Shown here: positions 8,140 to 16,513 of the stretch, one piece after another
Position numbering within the stretch: position 1 is the first letter of the stretch
Layout of the letters: each line of letters begins with the position of its first letter
Assembly: GCA_036639955.1 (NCBI GenBank)
Contig: JAVWHP010000003.1
Location: 53,886-117,885, forward strand
Direction of reading: 5' to 3'
Length of the DNA: 64,000 nt
DNA from: JAVWHP01 sp036639955
Lineage (GTDB): Bacteria > Bacillota_I > Bacilli_A > Erysipelotrichales > Erysipelotrichaceae
Notes under the pieces: generated by a model
Told to the model about the DNA's origin: nothing
Database searches by the model: none
What the model saw: the letters and a program-made list of their open reading frames with translations, nothing else
Made by a program: the position numbers and the translations under genes

Positions 8140-9396
8140 ATGCAATGGATTTACTATCTAATAGTTCCATTTGTAATATCCCTATGCATTACACCACTAA
8201 TTAAATTTATAGCAATTAAATTAGGCGTATATGCAGAAATGAATGAAAGAACAATACATAAGAAACCGATGGCTCGTATTGGAGGAGTAGCAATATATGT
8301 TGCATTCCTTCTAGGTATGACCATCTTTATGAAATTAGACGCATCATTAAAAGGAATATTACTAGGTGGAACAATAATGTTTTTCAGTGGATTAATTGAT
8401 GATATGATTGATCTTAAACCTAAATATAAATTAATGTTTCAAGCATTAGCAGCAATAGTTGTAATGCAAGTAGGTAGCGTCTATTTAGGTGCGATTCATT
8501 TACCATTTGGAATAAGCATTAGTATGGGAATTATAAGTTATGCTATAACATTTGTATGGCTAGTGGGAATAACAAATGCAGTTAATCTAATAGATGGATT
8601 AGACGGATTAGCTGCAGGAATAAGCGCAATAGTTTTAATAGTTATTGCATCGTTATCTGTAATAGATGGACGTGTTGATATATGCAATCTATCATTATTA
8701 TTAGCTGGAGCAACACTAGGATTCTTAATATTTAATACACATCCAGCTAAACTATTTATGGGAGATTGTGGAGCCTTATTCTTAGGATTTATGATTGCTT
8801 CTATATCACTAATGGGATTTAAATCTAGTACTTTTATAACATTAGGATTACCAATCCTAATGTTAGGAGTACCTATATTTGATACACTAGCAGCGATAGT
8901 TAGAAGAAAATTAAGCGGACATAAATTCAGTGATGCTGATAAGAATCATTTACATCATGTATTGATGAGAAGATTTGGACATCGGAATACGGTATTAATT
9001 TTATATGCAGTAACTGCTTTATTTGGGGTAGTTGCATACTTATATATATTAAATAAACCATTAGGAGTAATATCACTGATTATATTAGCAATAGCTGTAG
9101 AACTATTTATGGAGTTTTCACATATGATTGCTAATCAGTATCATCCTATAATATCATTATTATGTTTAATTCTACATAAAGATCATATAGCTGATATAAA
9201 AGCTCCACATTTAGAAACTGTTACAGAGCACTGTGATGAGCCTATAACACCAGAAATACTCATAGAAGAACAAAACAAAAGGAAAACTCTAGAATTGAAT
9301 GATAACGATAATACAACAAAAATCAAAGTTATAAGTGAGATTAATGAAGATATCAAAGTTATAGAAAATATAGAAGATTTAAAGAATATTAAATAA
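8140..9396 (+). CDS. Undecaprenyl-phosphate sugar-1-phosphate transferase, TagO/WecA type
   Basis: A 418-residue polytopic membrane enzyme of the glycosyltransferase-4 family. Diagnostic cytoplasmic-loop motifs are NAVNLIDGLDGLAAG (about residue 147), the Asp-rich LIDDMIDLKPKYK, FMGDCGALFLGF and HLHHVLMRRFGH (about residue 270). The enzyme transfers an N-acetylhexosamine-1-phosphate to undecaprenyl phosphate, starting wall teichoic acid or capsule-like polymer synthesis. It lies 18 nt after mbl, probably co-transcribed. Unusually, about 70 charged residues follow the last membrane helix and contain a tandem 10-codon repeat (IKVISEINED, then IKVIENIEDL). Confidence 0.85.
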   Translation: MQWIYYLIVPFVISLCITPLIKFIAIKLGVYAEMNERTIHKKPMARIGGVAIYVAFLLGMTIFMKLDASLKGILLGGTIMFFSGLIDDMIDLKPKYKLMFQALAAIVVMQVGSVYLGAIHLPFGISISMGIISYAITFVWLVGITNAVNLIDGLDGLAAGISAIVLIVIASLSVIDGRVDICNLSLLLAGATLGFLIFNTHPAKLFMGDCGALFLGFMIASISLMGFKSSTFITLGLPILMLGVPIFDTLAAIVRRKLSGHKFSDADKNHLHHVLMRRFGHRNTVLILYAVTALFGVVAYLYILNKPLGVISLIILAIAVELFMEFSHMIANQYHPIISLLCLILHKDHIADIKAPHLETVTEHCDEPITPEILIEEQNKRKTLELNDNDNTTKIKVISEINEDIKVIENIEDLKNIK

Positions 9397-9399
9397 ATT

Positions 9400-9428
9400 A
9401 AGGGTAAGCACAAAGTGCTTACCCTTTT
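9400..9428. terminator. Bidirectional terminator between convergent genes
   Basis: A perfect 12-bp stem AAGGGTAAGCAC/GTGCTTACCCTT with a 3-nt loop. It overlaps the stop codon of the minus-strand gene at 9419. Confidence 0.85.
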
Positions 9429-9952
9429 AGATATGTATGCTTAATATAATATGTAGTAGCCTCTAATCCATTATCACGTAAATAAGTAAGTAAAAACTCA
9501 ATATTATCAGATGTAAACTTTGATATTATAGTATGAGATTTGCCATTTAGCCAATAGTTAAGAGGACTAGCATCAGTATATTTATCCTTTTGATAAATTT
9601 TACAAGCACCTATCCTATCACAAACCATTTCAGCTATATAACATTTAGGCATATCTACACCACGAATAGTACCAGTCTTATCTATTTCACTATCAAGATA
9701 ATACTCCCAATGATGTTTGTTACGACCTTTATGATGTAACCACCCATTAGAGTACCCTATAGCCTCTTTCTCAGCATCTATAGGACTTCTATTACCCTGA
9801 TAGTATTTAACTCCATTATGGAACTCTACCCAACTATATTTAGATAAATCATGAAGTATACCTTGTTTATATAAACCACAATCAAAACATAACTTAGTAA
9901 CAACTATCTTATGATGTGTAATCGTTTTAAAATGCATATAAAGTTTATTCAT
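9419..9952 (-). CDS. DUF5662 family protein
   Basis: A 177-residue soluble protein. The segments ILHDLSKYSWVEFHNGVKYY, YQGNRSPIDAEKEAIG and GWLHHKGRNKHHWEYY match the DUF5662 family as I recall it. The conserved HD, HH and HHWEYY residues suggest a small metal-dependent helical domain reminiscent of HD hydrolases, but no activity is established. It starts 14 nt downstream of a lipoprotein gene on the same strand, so the two are probably co-transcribed. They sit as a reverse-strand island between conserved chromosomal blocks. Confidence 0.7.
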   Translation of the reverse strand: MNKLYMHFKTITHHKIVVTKLCFDCGLYKQGILHDLSKYSWVEFHNGVKYYQGNRSPIDAEKEAIGYSNGWLHHKGRNKHHWEYYLDSEIDKTGTIRGVDMPKCYIAEMVCDRIGACKIYQKDKYTDASPLNYWLNGKSHTIISKFTSDNIEFLLTYLRDNGLEATTYYIKHTYLKG

Positions 9953-9966
9953 AAATATATCTCCTT

Positions 9967-10734
9967 CTATAATTCTATAGTATGCTCAAGCTTATCATTA
10001 ACATCAAAAACCTCTACCTTACCTAAATTAGGATAAACATGAATCTTGAACAATACTACGCGTTCTTCAATCGTCTTATTTAACATTGAAGAATCCATAA
10101 TATAATAAGTGGTATCATATAAAACATTATCCATAATATCAAGCTTTAAGAAATAAGTAGCTATCTCATAACGCGCATCTAAAGTCAATTCACTATAATT
10201 CTCAATATAAGCATTCATTAACTGTAAATTTTTAGAATTATCATGATAACCATAATCAATATCACATACATACTTATAACTAGGAAGAACATCATAAAAC
10301 ATCCCTTTTAAACTATGATCATCTATATAATCTATAGTGCCTAAATCTATATCTAAATACTCTAGTTGATAAGGAATTAAACCCTCTATACTAACAGACT
10401 TATTAGCTTTCTCAAACATTATATTACCTCTAAATAAAGAATTACTATTATTATATACTTTTAAAGTATAAATATTCTTATTCTTTTCAACTATACTAAT
10501 CTCTATATTATTAATATTTATATTAGTATTAGGAGTACTACTAAATTTTTCATTAATATATATTAAACGTTTATTACTAACTGACTTTAATTTATAATCA
10601 CTAGTACTATTAATTGAAGAACTATCATTAGTATTAGTATTTGTATTATTAGAAGCATTAGGATCATTAGATTTAGATGAACATCCATATAAACATAATA
10701 ATATAATAATAGAGCATTTATAAAGTTTTTTCAT
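9967..10734 (-). CDS. Hypothetical lipoprotein
   Basis: A 255-residue protein with a clear lipoprotein signal: MKK, a hydrophobic stretch and lipobox LYGC, with Cys at about residue 18. A low-complexity linker rich in Asn, Ser and Thr follows (about residues 20-45), typical of surface lipoproteins. The remainder is predicted mixed beta/alpha and I recognise no family in it. GAGGTAC precedes the start. It shares an operon with the DUF5662 gene. Confidence 0.7.
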   Translation of the reverse strand: MKKLYKCSIIILLCLYGCSSKSNDPNASNNTNTNTNDSSSINSTSDYKLKSVSNKRLIYINEKFSSTPNTNININNIEISIVEKNKNIYTLKVYNNSNSLFRGNIMFEKANKSVSIEGLIPYQLEYLDIDLGTIDYIDDHSLKGMFYDVLPSYKYVCDIDYGYHDNSKNLQLMNAYIENYSELTLDARYEIATYFLKLDIMDNVLYDTTYYIMDSSMLNKTIEERVVLFKIHVYPNLGKVEVFDVNDKLEHTIEL

Positions 10735-10752
10735 AGGTACCTCGCTTGAATT

Positions 10753-10803
10753 ATTATAACATTATTTAATAGTTGTTTCAATTTATTAAAAGCATGGTAA
10801 AAT
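10753..10803. promoter_or_regulatory. Divergent promoters for the lipoprotein gene and mnmE
   Basis: On the minus strand, TG, T, TATAAT reads from 10761 to 10753. On the plus strand, TG (10795-10796), G, TAAAAT reads at 10798-10803, shortly before GAGGTGAT and the mnmE ATG. Both are extended -10 elements in an 86-nt divergent gap. Confidence 0.55.
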
Positions 10804-10820
10804 ATTAATGAGGTGATATT

Positions 10821-12164
10821 ATGTTAAAGGATACTATATGTGCTATATCTACTAGTTTACAAGAAGGCGCTATATCTATTATTAGATTAAGTGGTGATGA
10901 AGCTATAGAGATAGTTAATAGAATATTTAATAAAGATTTAACTAAAGTAAGTAGTCATACTATTAGTTATGGCTATATTATAGATAATGATGAATTAGTT
11001 GATGAAGTATTAGTTTCTGTATTTAAAGGACCTAAGAGTTTTACTAAAGATGATGTAGTAGAGATTAACTGCCATGGTGGTGTATTTATAACAAAGAAAG
11101 TATTAAGTTTATGTTTAGCTAATGGAGCTAGATTAGCTAAGAAGGGAGAGTTTAGTTCTCGAGCTTTTATTAATGGGAGAATTGATTTAACGCAAGCAGA
11201 AGCTATTAATGATATGATACTAGCAGATAATGAAAGTACTGCTAAACTAGCTATACAAGGAATGAAAGGCTCTATACAGAAACTTATAGACCCATTTGTA
11301 AAAGAAATTTTGGATATTATAGCTAATATAGAAGTGAATATAGATTACCCAGAATATGAAGATATCGAAGATTTAACAACTAATAAACTATTACCTGTAG
11401 CTAATGATTGGATAAATAAAATGAATGGTTTATTAGAAAGAGCTTATAGTGGCCAAATTATAAGAGAAGGTATATACACAGCTATTGTAGGTAAACCTAA
11501 TGTAGGTAAATCTAGTCTATTAAATAGTTTATTAGAAGAAGATAAAGCTATAGTAAGCCATATAGCAGGAACAACAAGAGATCTAGTAGAAGGAAATATA
11601 AATATAGGAAACATTAAACTACACCTAATAGATACAGCAGGAATAAGAGACAGTGAAGACTATGTAGAAAAGATAGGGATAGAGAGATCTAAAAAAGCTA
11701 TAGAAAATGCACAACTAGTTATATTAGTATTAGATGCTACTAAAGAGATTGATCAAGATGAACAGATACTATTAGAACTATGTAAAGATAAAACTATAAT
11801 TAAAGTTTATAATAAGATGGATCTTATAGAAGATAAAGATATGGATAAGAGTATAGATAGTATTTATATAAGTGCTATAAATAATAATATAGATACTTTG
11901 ATTAATAGGATACATACTATATTTGATAAACATTTAATAGTATTAAAGGAGCCTGCATTAAATAATGAAAGACATATAGGGTTATTAAAGAAAGCATTAG
12001 TTAGTATGACTAATGCTAAAGAAGCTATGGAAGCTAATATTCAACCAGATTTAGTAGAGATAGATATTCAAGAAGCTTATAATTCTTTAAAAGAAATTAG
12101 TGGTGAAGTTAATAGAGATGATCTATTAGATACTTTATTTAGTAATTTCTGTTTAGGTAAATAA
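10821..12164 (+). CDS. mnmE: tRNA modification GTPase MnmE (TrmE)
   Basis: A 447-residue protein of normal MnmE length. The N-terminal formyl-THF-binding domain starts DTICAISTSLQEGAISIIR. The inserted GTPase domain has G1 GKPNVGKSS (about residue 223), the G2 region GTTRDLVEG, G3 DTAG (about 269) and G4 NKMD (about 330). The protein ends with the catalytic Cys motif FCLGK. With MnmG it makes the 5-aminomethyl-type modification of wobble uridine in several tRNAs. mnmG is not in the window. AGGTGAT sets the start; tatD begins 1 nt after the stop. Confidence 0.95.
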   Translation: MLKDTICAISTSLQEGAISIIRLSGDEAIEIVNRIFNKDLTKVSSHTISYGYIIDNDELVDEVLVSVFKGPKSFTKDDVVEINCHGGVFITKKVLSLCLANGARLAKKGEFSSRAFINGRIDLTQAEAINDMILADNESTAKLAIQGMKGSIQKLIDPFVKEILDIIANIEVNIDYPEYEDIEDLTTNKLLPVANDWINKMNGLLERAYSGQIIREGIYTAIVGKPNVGKSSLLNSLLEEDKAIVSHIAGTTRDLVEGNINIGNIKLHLIDTAGIRDSEDYVEKIGIERSKKAIENAQLVILVLDATKEIDQDEQILLELCKDKTIIKVYNKMDLIEDKDMDKSIDSIYISAINNNIDTLINRIHTIFDKHLIVLKEPALNNERHIGLLKKALVSMTNAKEAMEANIQPDLVEIDIQEAYNSLKEISGEVNRDDLLDTLFSNFCLGK

Positions 12165-12165
12165 T

Positions 12166-12921
12166 ATGATAGATACTCATTGTCATATAGTTTGTGATGA
12201 ACTATATCCTGAAGTAGATAGAATCATTAAAGATTCTTTAGCTATAGGTATAACTAAATTATTAGTTATTTGTATAAATTTAATTGAAGCAGAGCGAGGA
12301 TTAAATTTATACTATAAATACCCTAACCTTATTGAGTTAGCTATAGGATTTCACCCTAGTGATCTATCTAGCTTTAATGATAAAGATTATGAAGAACTAG
12401 AACGTTACTTAAAGCTAGACTGCTTTGTAGCATTAGGAGAAATAGGACTAGACTATCATTATGAAGATACTAATAAGGATGAACAAGCTAAAGGATTTAT
12501 AAAACAAATAGAGATAGCTAATAGGATAGGTAAACCTATAATAGTACATATGAGAGAAGCAACAGAAGATACATTGAATATATTGAAGAAGTATTTAAAA
12601 GTTAAAGGAATAATGCATTGTTATAGTGGAAGCTATGAAACTGCTATGGAAGTAATAAAGTTAGGAATGCTAATATCGGTAGGAGGACCTATAACATTTA
12701 AAAATGCTAGAGGACTACCAGAAGTAATCCAAAGAATAGATACACATAAACTATTAATAGAAACAGACTGCCCTTATCTAACACCTCATCCTCTACGAGG
12801 AGTTAGAAATGAGCCTAAATATATTGCTTATACTTTTAATAAAATGGTAGATATAACTAATTTAGAAAGAGATGAGTTAGAAGTGATAATGTTAAATAGT
12901 TATAATGAACTATTCAAATAG
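12166..12921 (+). CDS. tatD: TatD family metal-dependent deoxyribonuclease
   Basis: A 251-residue TIM-barrel hydrolase. Metal ligands are visible: H5 and H7 in DTHCHI, Glu in ALGEIGLDYH (about residue 92), His in IVHMREA, His in MHCYSG and Asp in IETDCPYLTPHPLRG (about residue 200). TatD enzymes are 3'-5' DNA exonucleases or repair-associated nucleases. The gene is coupled to mnmE (1-nt gap). It precedes the 3D-domain gene, rnmV and rsmA in the usual Bacillota order. Confidence 0.92.
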   Translation: MIDTHCHIVCDELYPEVDRIIKDSLAIGITKLLVICINLIEAERGLNLYYKYPNLIELAIGFHPSDLSSFNDKDYEELERYLKLDCFVALGEIGLDYHYEDTNKDEQAKGFIKQIEIANRIGKPIIVHMREATEDTLNILKKYLKVKGIMHCYSGSYETAMEVIKLGMLISVGGPITFKNARGLPEVIQRIDTHKLLIETDCPYLTPHPLRGVRNEPKYIAYTFNKMVDITNLERDELEVIMLNSYNELFK

Positions 12922-12924
12922 GAG

Positions 12925-12952
12925 AGATGTAATTGCTTACATCTTTTTTTTT
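12925..12952 (+). terminator. Intrinsic terminator after tatD
   Basis: A perfect 8-bp stem AGATGTAA/TTACATCT, loop TTGC, then about nine T's. Confidence 0.85.
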
Positions 12953-12978
12953 ACTTTTATAAAGAAGTGTAGTATAAT
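12950..12978 (+). promoter_or_regulatory. Sigma-A promoter 350 nt upstream of the 3D-domain gene
   Basis: TTTACT (12950-12955), a 17-nt spacer, TATAAT (12973-12978). It begins in the T run of the preceding terminator. The same -35/spacer architecture occurs before rpsF and pgk. If active, it gives a transcript with about 350 untranslated nucleotides before the gene at 13334. Confidence 0.55.
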
Positions 12979-13333
12979 ACTTTATGTATATGTTTTTAAT
13001 GCTAAATGATTGAAAAATGTTGATGTAATAAAATTTCACATATTTCACATATTTGGCGAAAAGTTTGTTAAGATTAGAATAATAATATTGTTTGCTTGTG
13101 AATAATTATTAAAATTTATCAAGTATGAATTACGCCTAGTTTATCGTTTATTTAAGCTATTTTAACGGTTTGTAAGTGTTTTCGATGTAATGAAATTGAA
13201 TTTTTAAATGAATTGTGTATAAAATATAGAATTCTTGGGTAGAATACAATTAAAGATATGTGAAATATCTAAAAATTGGACAAGCTAAAATTTTTATGCT
13301 AAACTGTAGAAGTCTCAAAACAAGGAGGAATTT
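12979..13333 (+). other. Long noncoding leader with distant complementary repeats
   Basis: No ORF longer than a few codons is seen. TTTCACATA occurs twice in tandem (13034-13051). The 12-mer at 13040-13051 is exactly the reverse complement of 13257-13268, which could close a structure of about 220 nt. I see no hallmark of a known riboswitch and no terminator before the gene. A second promoter lies at 13276-13305. Confidence 0.4.
13276..13305 (+). promoter_or_regulatory. Proximal promoter of the 3D-domain gene
   Basis: TTGGAC (13276-13281), an 18-nt spacer ending in TGC, then TAAACT (13300-13305). An extended -10 close to the AAGGAGG of the gene. Confidence 0.5.
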
Positions 13334-14176
13334 ATGAACATAAAACGAAGAGTATTCGCTTTATTCATTTGTTTGTTTGGATTAGTAGGCTGTATGAATG
13401 CCTATGCTAGTACAGACAGTAATGATGATATTGTTCTTGCTAAGGCTAGTGATGATAGTAACACATCAATTGTTTCAAAGTCGCTAGTTAACCATGAGGT
13501 CGAAAGTGTTGTAAATGATTATGGGGATGACCCGGGAACAATATATGCTGAGTATGATGGACGTGATGGCTATGATTGGATAGCTACACAAACATTTGAA
13601 GGAAGCACAACTAAGGAAATTGAAGATTTCCATGTGACAAAGGACAACTTTGGTCACGTTATATCTAGAACTGCGGTTTTAGGTTCTAAAAGGATTGAGG
13701 AAGCTAAACCTGCAGTAATGCAGTTTGGTGGTAATGTAGAAGAAGGAGCTGAGTTCTTTCCAAAGACTACTACTTATGGTGTAGATTGTGTTGGTTGTTA
13801 CCATGACAATGGCATGGGCAGTACAGCTATGAGTATCAAAGTAGATGCTAACAGGGGAGTTCAACAGCCAAGTGGCGTTTGGGCCGAAGGTATTAAATAT
13901 GGAGACTATTACATAATAGCTGCTGATACTGCTATTCCACTTTGTAGTGTAATAGAAATTAGTGATCACGGCTATAGTGGTGAAGGCTTAAGCCCAGAAA
14001 AACCATTTAAAGCAATTGTATTAGATCGTGGTGGTGGAGTTTCTAGCGGTCATTTAGATTTATTTGTAGGTAGCGAAAAAGCTTATAATATTTCTATAGA
14101 TCGTTCTATTCATTCGCCAAAAGCAACTATTAAAAGAGTTGGAGGCTTCGTCTCAAAGGGCGTGTGTTCTCTCTAA
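13334..14176 (+). CDS. 3D-domain (YabE/RpfB-like) cell-wall protein
   Basis: A 280-residue secreted protein. The N-terminal signal ends in LVGC (Cys at about residue 20), so it may be lipid-anchored. The C-terminal 3D domain (PF06725, about residues 180-275) carries the three conserved aspartates in IIAADTAIP, AIVLDRGGG and GHLDLFVG. Such domains share the double-psi barrel fold of MltA-type lytic transglycosylases and are found in Bacillus YabE and YocH. Its place between tatD and rnmV matches Bacillus yabE, whose expression is known to be tightly controlled. No G5 domain is visible, unlike YabE. AAGGAGG sets the start. Confidence 0.82.
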   Translation: MNIKRRVFALFICLFGLVGCMNAYASTDSNDDIVLAKASDDSNTSIVSKSLVNHEVESVVNDYGDDPGTIYAEYDGRDGYDWIATQTFEGSTTKEIEDFHVTKDNFGHVISRTAVLGSKRIEEAKPAVMQFGGNVEEGAEFFPKTTTYGVDCVGCYHDNGMGSTAMSIKVDANRGVQQPSGVWAEGIKYGDYYIIAADTAIPLCSVIEISDHGYSGEGLSPEKPFKAIVLDRGGGVSSGHLDLFVGSEKAYNISIDRSIHSPKATIKRVGGFVSKGVCSL

Positions 14177-14183
14177 TTAGCTA

Positions 14184-14216
14184 AGTCATTACGAACTCGT
14201 TCGTAATGGCTTTTTA
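14184..14216 (+). terminator. Intrinsic terminator after the 3D-domain gene
   Basis: A 12-bp stem with one G-T pair (14184-14195 with 14200-14211), loop CTCG, then five T's. Confidence 0.8.
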
Positions 14217-14263
14217 AATAATGAAATTTATGTTAAAATATAGTCGAAAGCGAAGCGATTAAC

Positions 14264-14803
14264 ATGAAAAAAATTAATGAAGTAATTGTTGTAGAAGGAA
14301 AACATGATACCCAAGCACTCAAAAAGATTTTTGATTGTGAAACAATCGAAACGCAGGGAACACATCTAAGTAAGAAAAACTTAGAGTTCATAAAATATAT
14401 TAATGAGAAACGTGGAATTATTATATTTACTGATCCTGATTATCCAGGTGAAAGAATAAGAAAAATAGTTAATGCTTATATACCTTCAGCTAAAAATGCT
14501 TTTATTGAAAAAAGTAAAGCTATTGGTCGCCGCAAGGTAGGTGTCGAGCATGCTCAAGCTGTTGACCTTATTGAAGCATTAGAAAATGTTGTAACATTTT
14601 CTAATGCTTCTCATTGCGTGCTCGAATATTCCGAACTTGTAAAGCACAAGCTCAATGGTGCAACAAACTCAAAGGCATTACGTAGTGCCTTAGCTAAACA
14701 ACTCTTTATTAGTGAGTGTAATGCTAAAACCTTATGGAAACGTTTAAACATGCTTGGTGTCAATGCTGAGCAGTTAGATAAAATGATGGAGGAAATACAA
14801 TGA
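14264..14803 (+). CDS. rnmV: Ribonuclease M5
   Basis: A 179-residue Toprim-domain nuclease. VIVVEGKHDTQALKK contains the catalytic Glu and IIIFTDPDYPGERIRK the DxD metal site. RNase M5 matures the 5S rRNA precursor. Length and location directly before rsmA are typical. Its TGA stop overlaps the rsmA start codon (ATGA at 14800-14803), indicating translational coupling. A possible -10 (TAAAAT) lies about 30 nt upstream; the ribosome-binding site is weak. Confidence 0.93.
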   Translation: MKKINEVIVVEGKHDTQALKKIFDCETIETQGTHLSKKNLEFIKYINEKRGIIIFTDPDYPGERIRKIVNAYIPSAKNAFIEKSKAIGRRKVGVEHAQAVDLIEALENVVTFSNASHCVLEYSELVKHKLNGATNSKALRSALAKQLFISECNAKTLWKRLNMLGVNAEQLDKMMEEIQ

Positions 14804-15669
14804 CTAAAATGATTGCTACACCATCAAGAACTAAGGAAATTCTGGATAGATATTCACTTAGAGCTAAAAAGAACTTTGGTCAGAATTTCCTTATTGAACC
14901 AGGCATTGTTGAAAAAATTGCTCAAAATGCAATTATTGAACATCCTTGTGTTGTTATGGAAATTGGACCTGGTATTGGTGCCTTAACTCAAGCTTTAGCT
15001 ACATATGCTGATAAAGTAGTGTCTTTTGAAATAGACCCTCGTCTTATTGATGTGTTAAATGCTGAATTAAGCGAATATGATAATATCGAAATACGACTTC
15101 AAGATTTTTTAGAATTAGATCTTAAACATGAAGTAGATAATTATAAAAAACAAGGTTACCATGTTTATATAGCTGCTAATCTACCTTACTATATAACTAC
15201 ACCTTTACTATTTAAAATATTCGAAGCTCAAGCAGATATTGAAGCTATTACTGTTATGATGCAAAAAGAAGTCGGTGATCGCTTTAGTGCTAGTGTTAAT
15301 ACTAAGGACTATAATGCGCTTTCAATCATTTCACAGTACCGCTGTGAAATAAGAAACGTTATGAAAGTACCTAAAACAGTTTTTAATCCTAAACCAAATG
15401 TAGATAGTTGTGTCCTACAATTTAAATTCAAGGCTAATACTGATATCTTAGATGAAGAATCGTTTTTTCTTATGGTTAAAGCTTGCTTTAAACAACGTAG
15501 AAAAACGATTCTTAATAACTATGGTGAATATCTTAACGATAAATTAAAGGCTAAGACTATTCTAGGCTTAGCCAACATTGCTGAGAACGCTCGAGGTGAA
15601 TCTTTAACATTAGAAACCTTTAAAAGATTATATGAGGTACAAACAAATGAAAATATATTGCTACGCTAA
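14800..15669 (+). CDS. rsmA: 16S rRNA dimethyladenosine transferase RsmA (KsgA)
   Basis: A 289-residue SAM-dependent methyltransferase. NFGQNFLIEPGIV at the N terminus, VMEIGPGIGALTQAL (SAM-binding motif I) and IAANLPYYITTPLLFK (the NLPY catalytic motif) are diagnostic. It dimethylates two adjacent adenosines in helix 45 of 16S rRNA. GGAGG inside the end of rnmV supplies its ribosome-binding site. ispE starts within its 3' end. Confidence 0.95.
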   Translation: MTKMIATPSRTKEILDRYSLRAKKNFGQNFLIEPGIVEKIAQNAIIEHPCVVMEIGPGIGALTQALATYADKVVSFEIDPRLIDVLNAELSEYDNIEIRLQDFLELDLKHEVDNYKKQGYHVYIAANLPYYITTPLLFKIFEAQADIEAITVMMQKEVGDRFSASVNTKDYNALSIISQYRCEIRNVMKVPKTVFNPKPNVDSCVLQFKFKANTDILDEESFFLMVKACFKQRRKTILNNYGEYLNDKLKAKTILGLANIAENARGESLTLETFKRLYEVQTNENILLR

Positions 15670-16513
15670 AATTAATCTAGGCTTAGATATTATAGAACGC
15701 ATGGCTAATGGATTTCATCTTCTTGATATGATTATGACTCCAATTAATCTTTATGATACTTTAGATATAGTTCCGAATGAATTGGACCATGATGTCTTAA
15801 GTTTTACTGATCCTAGTATAAATATAGGAAATAATAATACTATTTTAAATTCATTAGCGTTAATGAGAAGTACTTTTAACATTCAGCAGCACTTCAGTAT
15901 TGTTTGTGATAAGAGGATACCTATGCAAGCAGGATTAGGTGGGGGAAGTGCTGATGGTGCGGGGATTATTAATTTTATTAATGATTATTATAAATTGGGT
16001 TTAAGCTTAGAAGAACTTATTGTTATTGGTAAGAAGATAGGTGCTGATGTTCCATTCTGTATTATTAATCATTGTTCAAGAGTAAAGGGGATTGGTGAAG
16101 AAATCAAACCTTTTAATATTGTTCCTATGGGAATAATATTAATTAAAGATAGTGAAGGTGTATCAACTGCACAAGCCTTTAAACAATGTAATCTTACAAC
16201 TTGTGATCATCCTAATATGAACTCTCTTCAAACCTCATTAGCGCAACATAATTATGAACAAGCATCACTATTAAGCGCTAATTCCTTAGAAGAAAGTTCA
16301 TTTAAATTAGTACAAAATATAGCAATCATTAAAAACGAATTAAAAGAAATGGGCTTTTATTACACTTTGATGTCCGGAAGTGGTTCTAGTGTCTATGCAA
16401 TAAGTGAAGATTATGCTAAACTAAATGCGGCAGCAACAAAGCTAAAAGAAAAATATGAATACGTATATGTCACAAGTATTTTAAATGAGGTAAGATATGA
16501 TCGAAAATATTAA
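15647..16513 (+). CDS. ispE: 4-diphosphocytidyl-2-C-methyl-D-erythritol kinase
   Basis: A 288-residue GHMP kinase with N-terminal YCYAKINLGLDI, the ATP-binding loop PMQAGLGGGSADGAG, and MSGSGSSVYAI in the C-terminal part. It phosphorylates CDP-methylerythritol in the MEP isoprenoid pathway; IspD is encoded at 29624. The ATG at 15647 has GAGGT 8 nt upstream, so I use it rather than an in-frame ATG at 15632. It overlaps rsmA by 23 nt and the next gene by 17 nt, a tightly coupled operon. Confidence 0.93.
   Translation: MKIYCYAKINLGLDIIERMANGFHLLDMIMTPINLYDTLDIVPNELDHDVLSFTDPSINIGNNNTILNSLALMRSTFNIQQHFSIVCDKRIPMQAGLGGGSADGAGIINFINDYYKLGLSLEELIVIGKKIGADVPFCIINHCSRVKGIGEEIKPFNIVPMGIILIKDSEGVSTAQAFKQCNLTTCDHPNMNSLQTSLAQHNYEQASLLSANSLEESSFKLVQNIAIIKNELKEMGFYYTLMSGSGSSVYAISEDYAKLNAAATKLKEKYEYVYVTSILNEVRYDRKY

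Noticed and set aside
12979..13333. A c-di-AMP (ydaO) riboswitch in the 3D-domain gene leader
   Set aside because: None of the conserved G-rich core segments of that riboswitch are visible.
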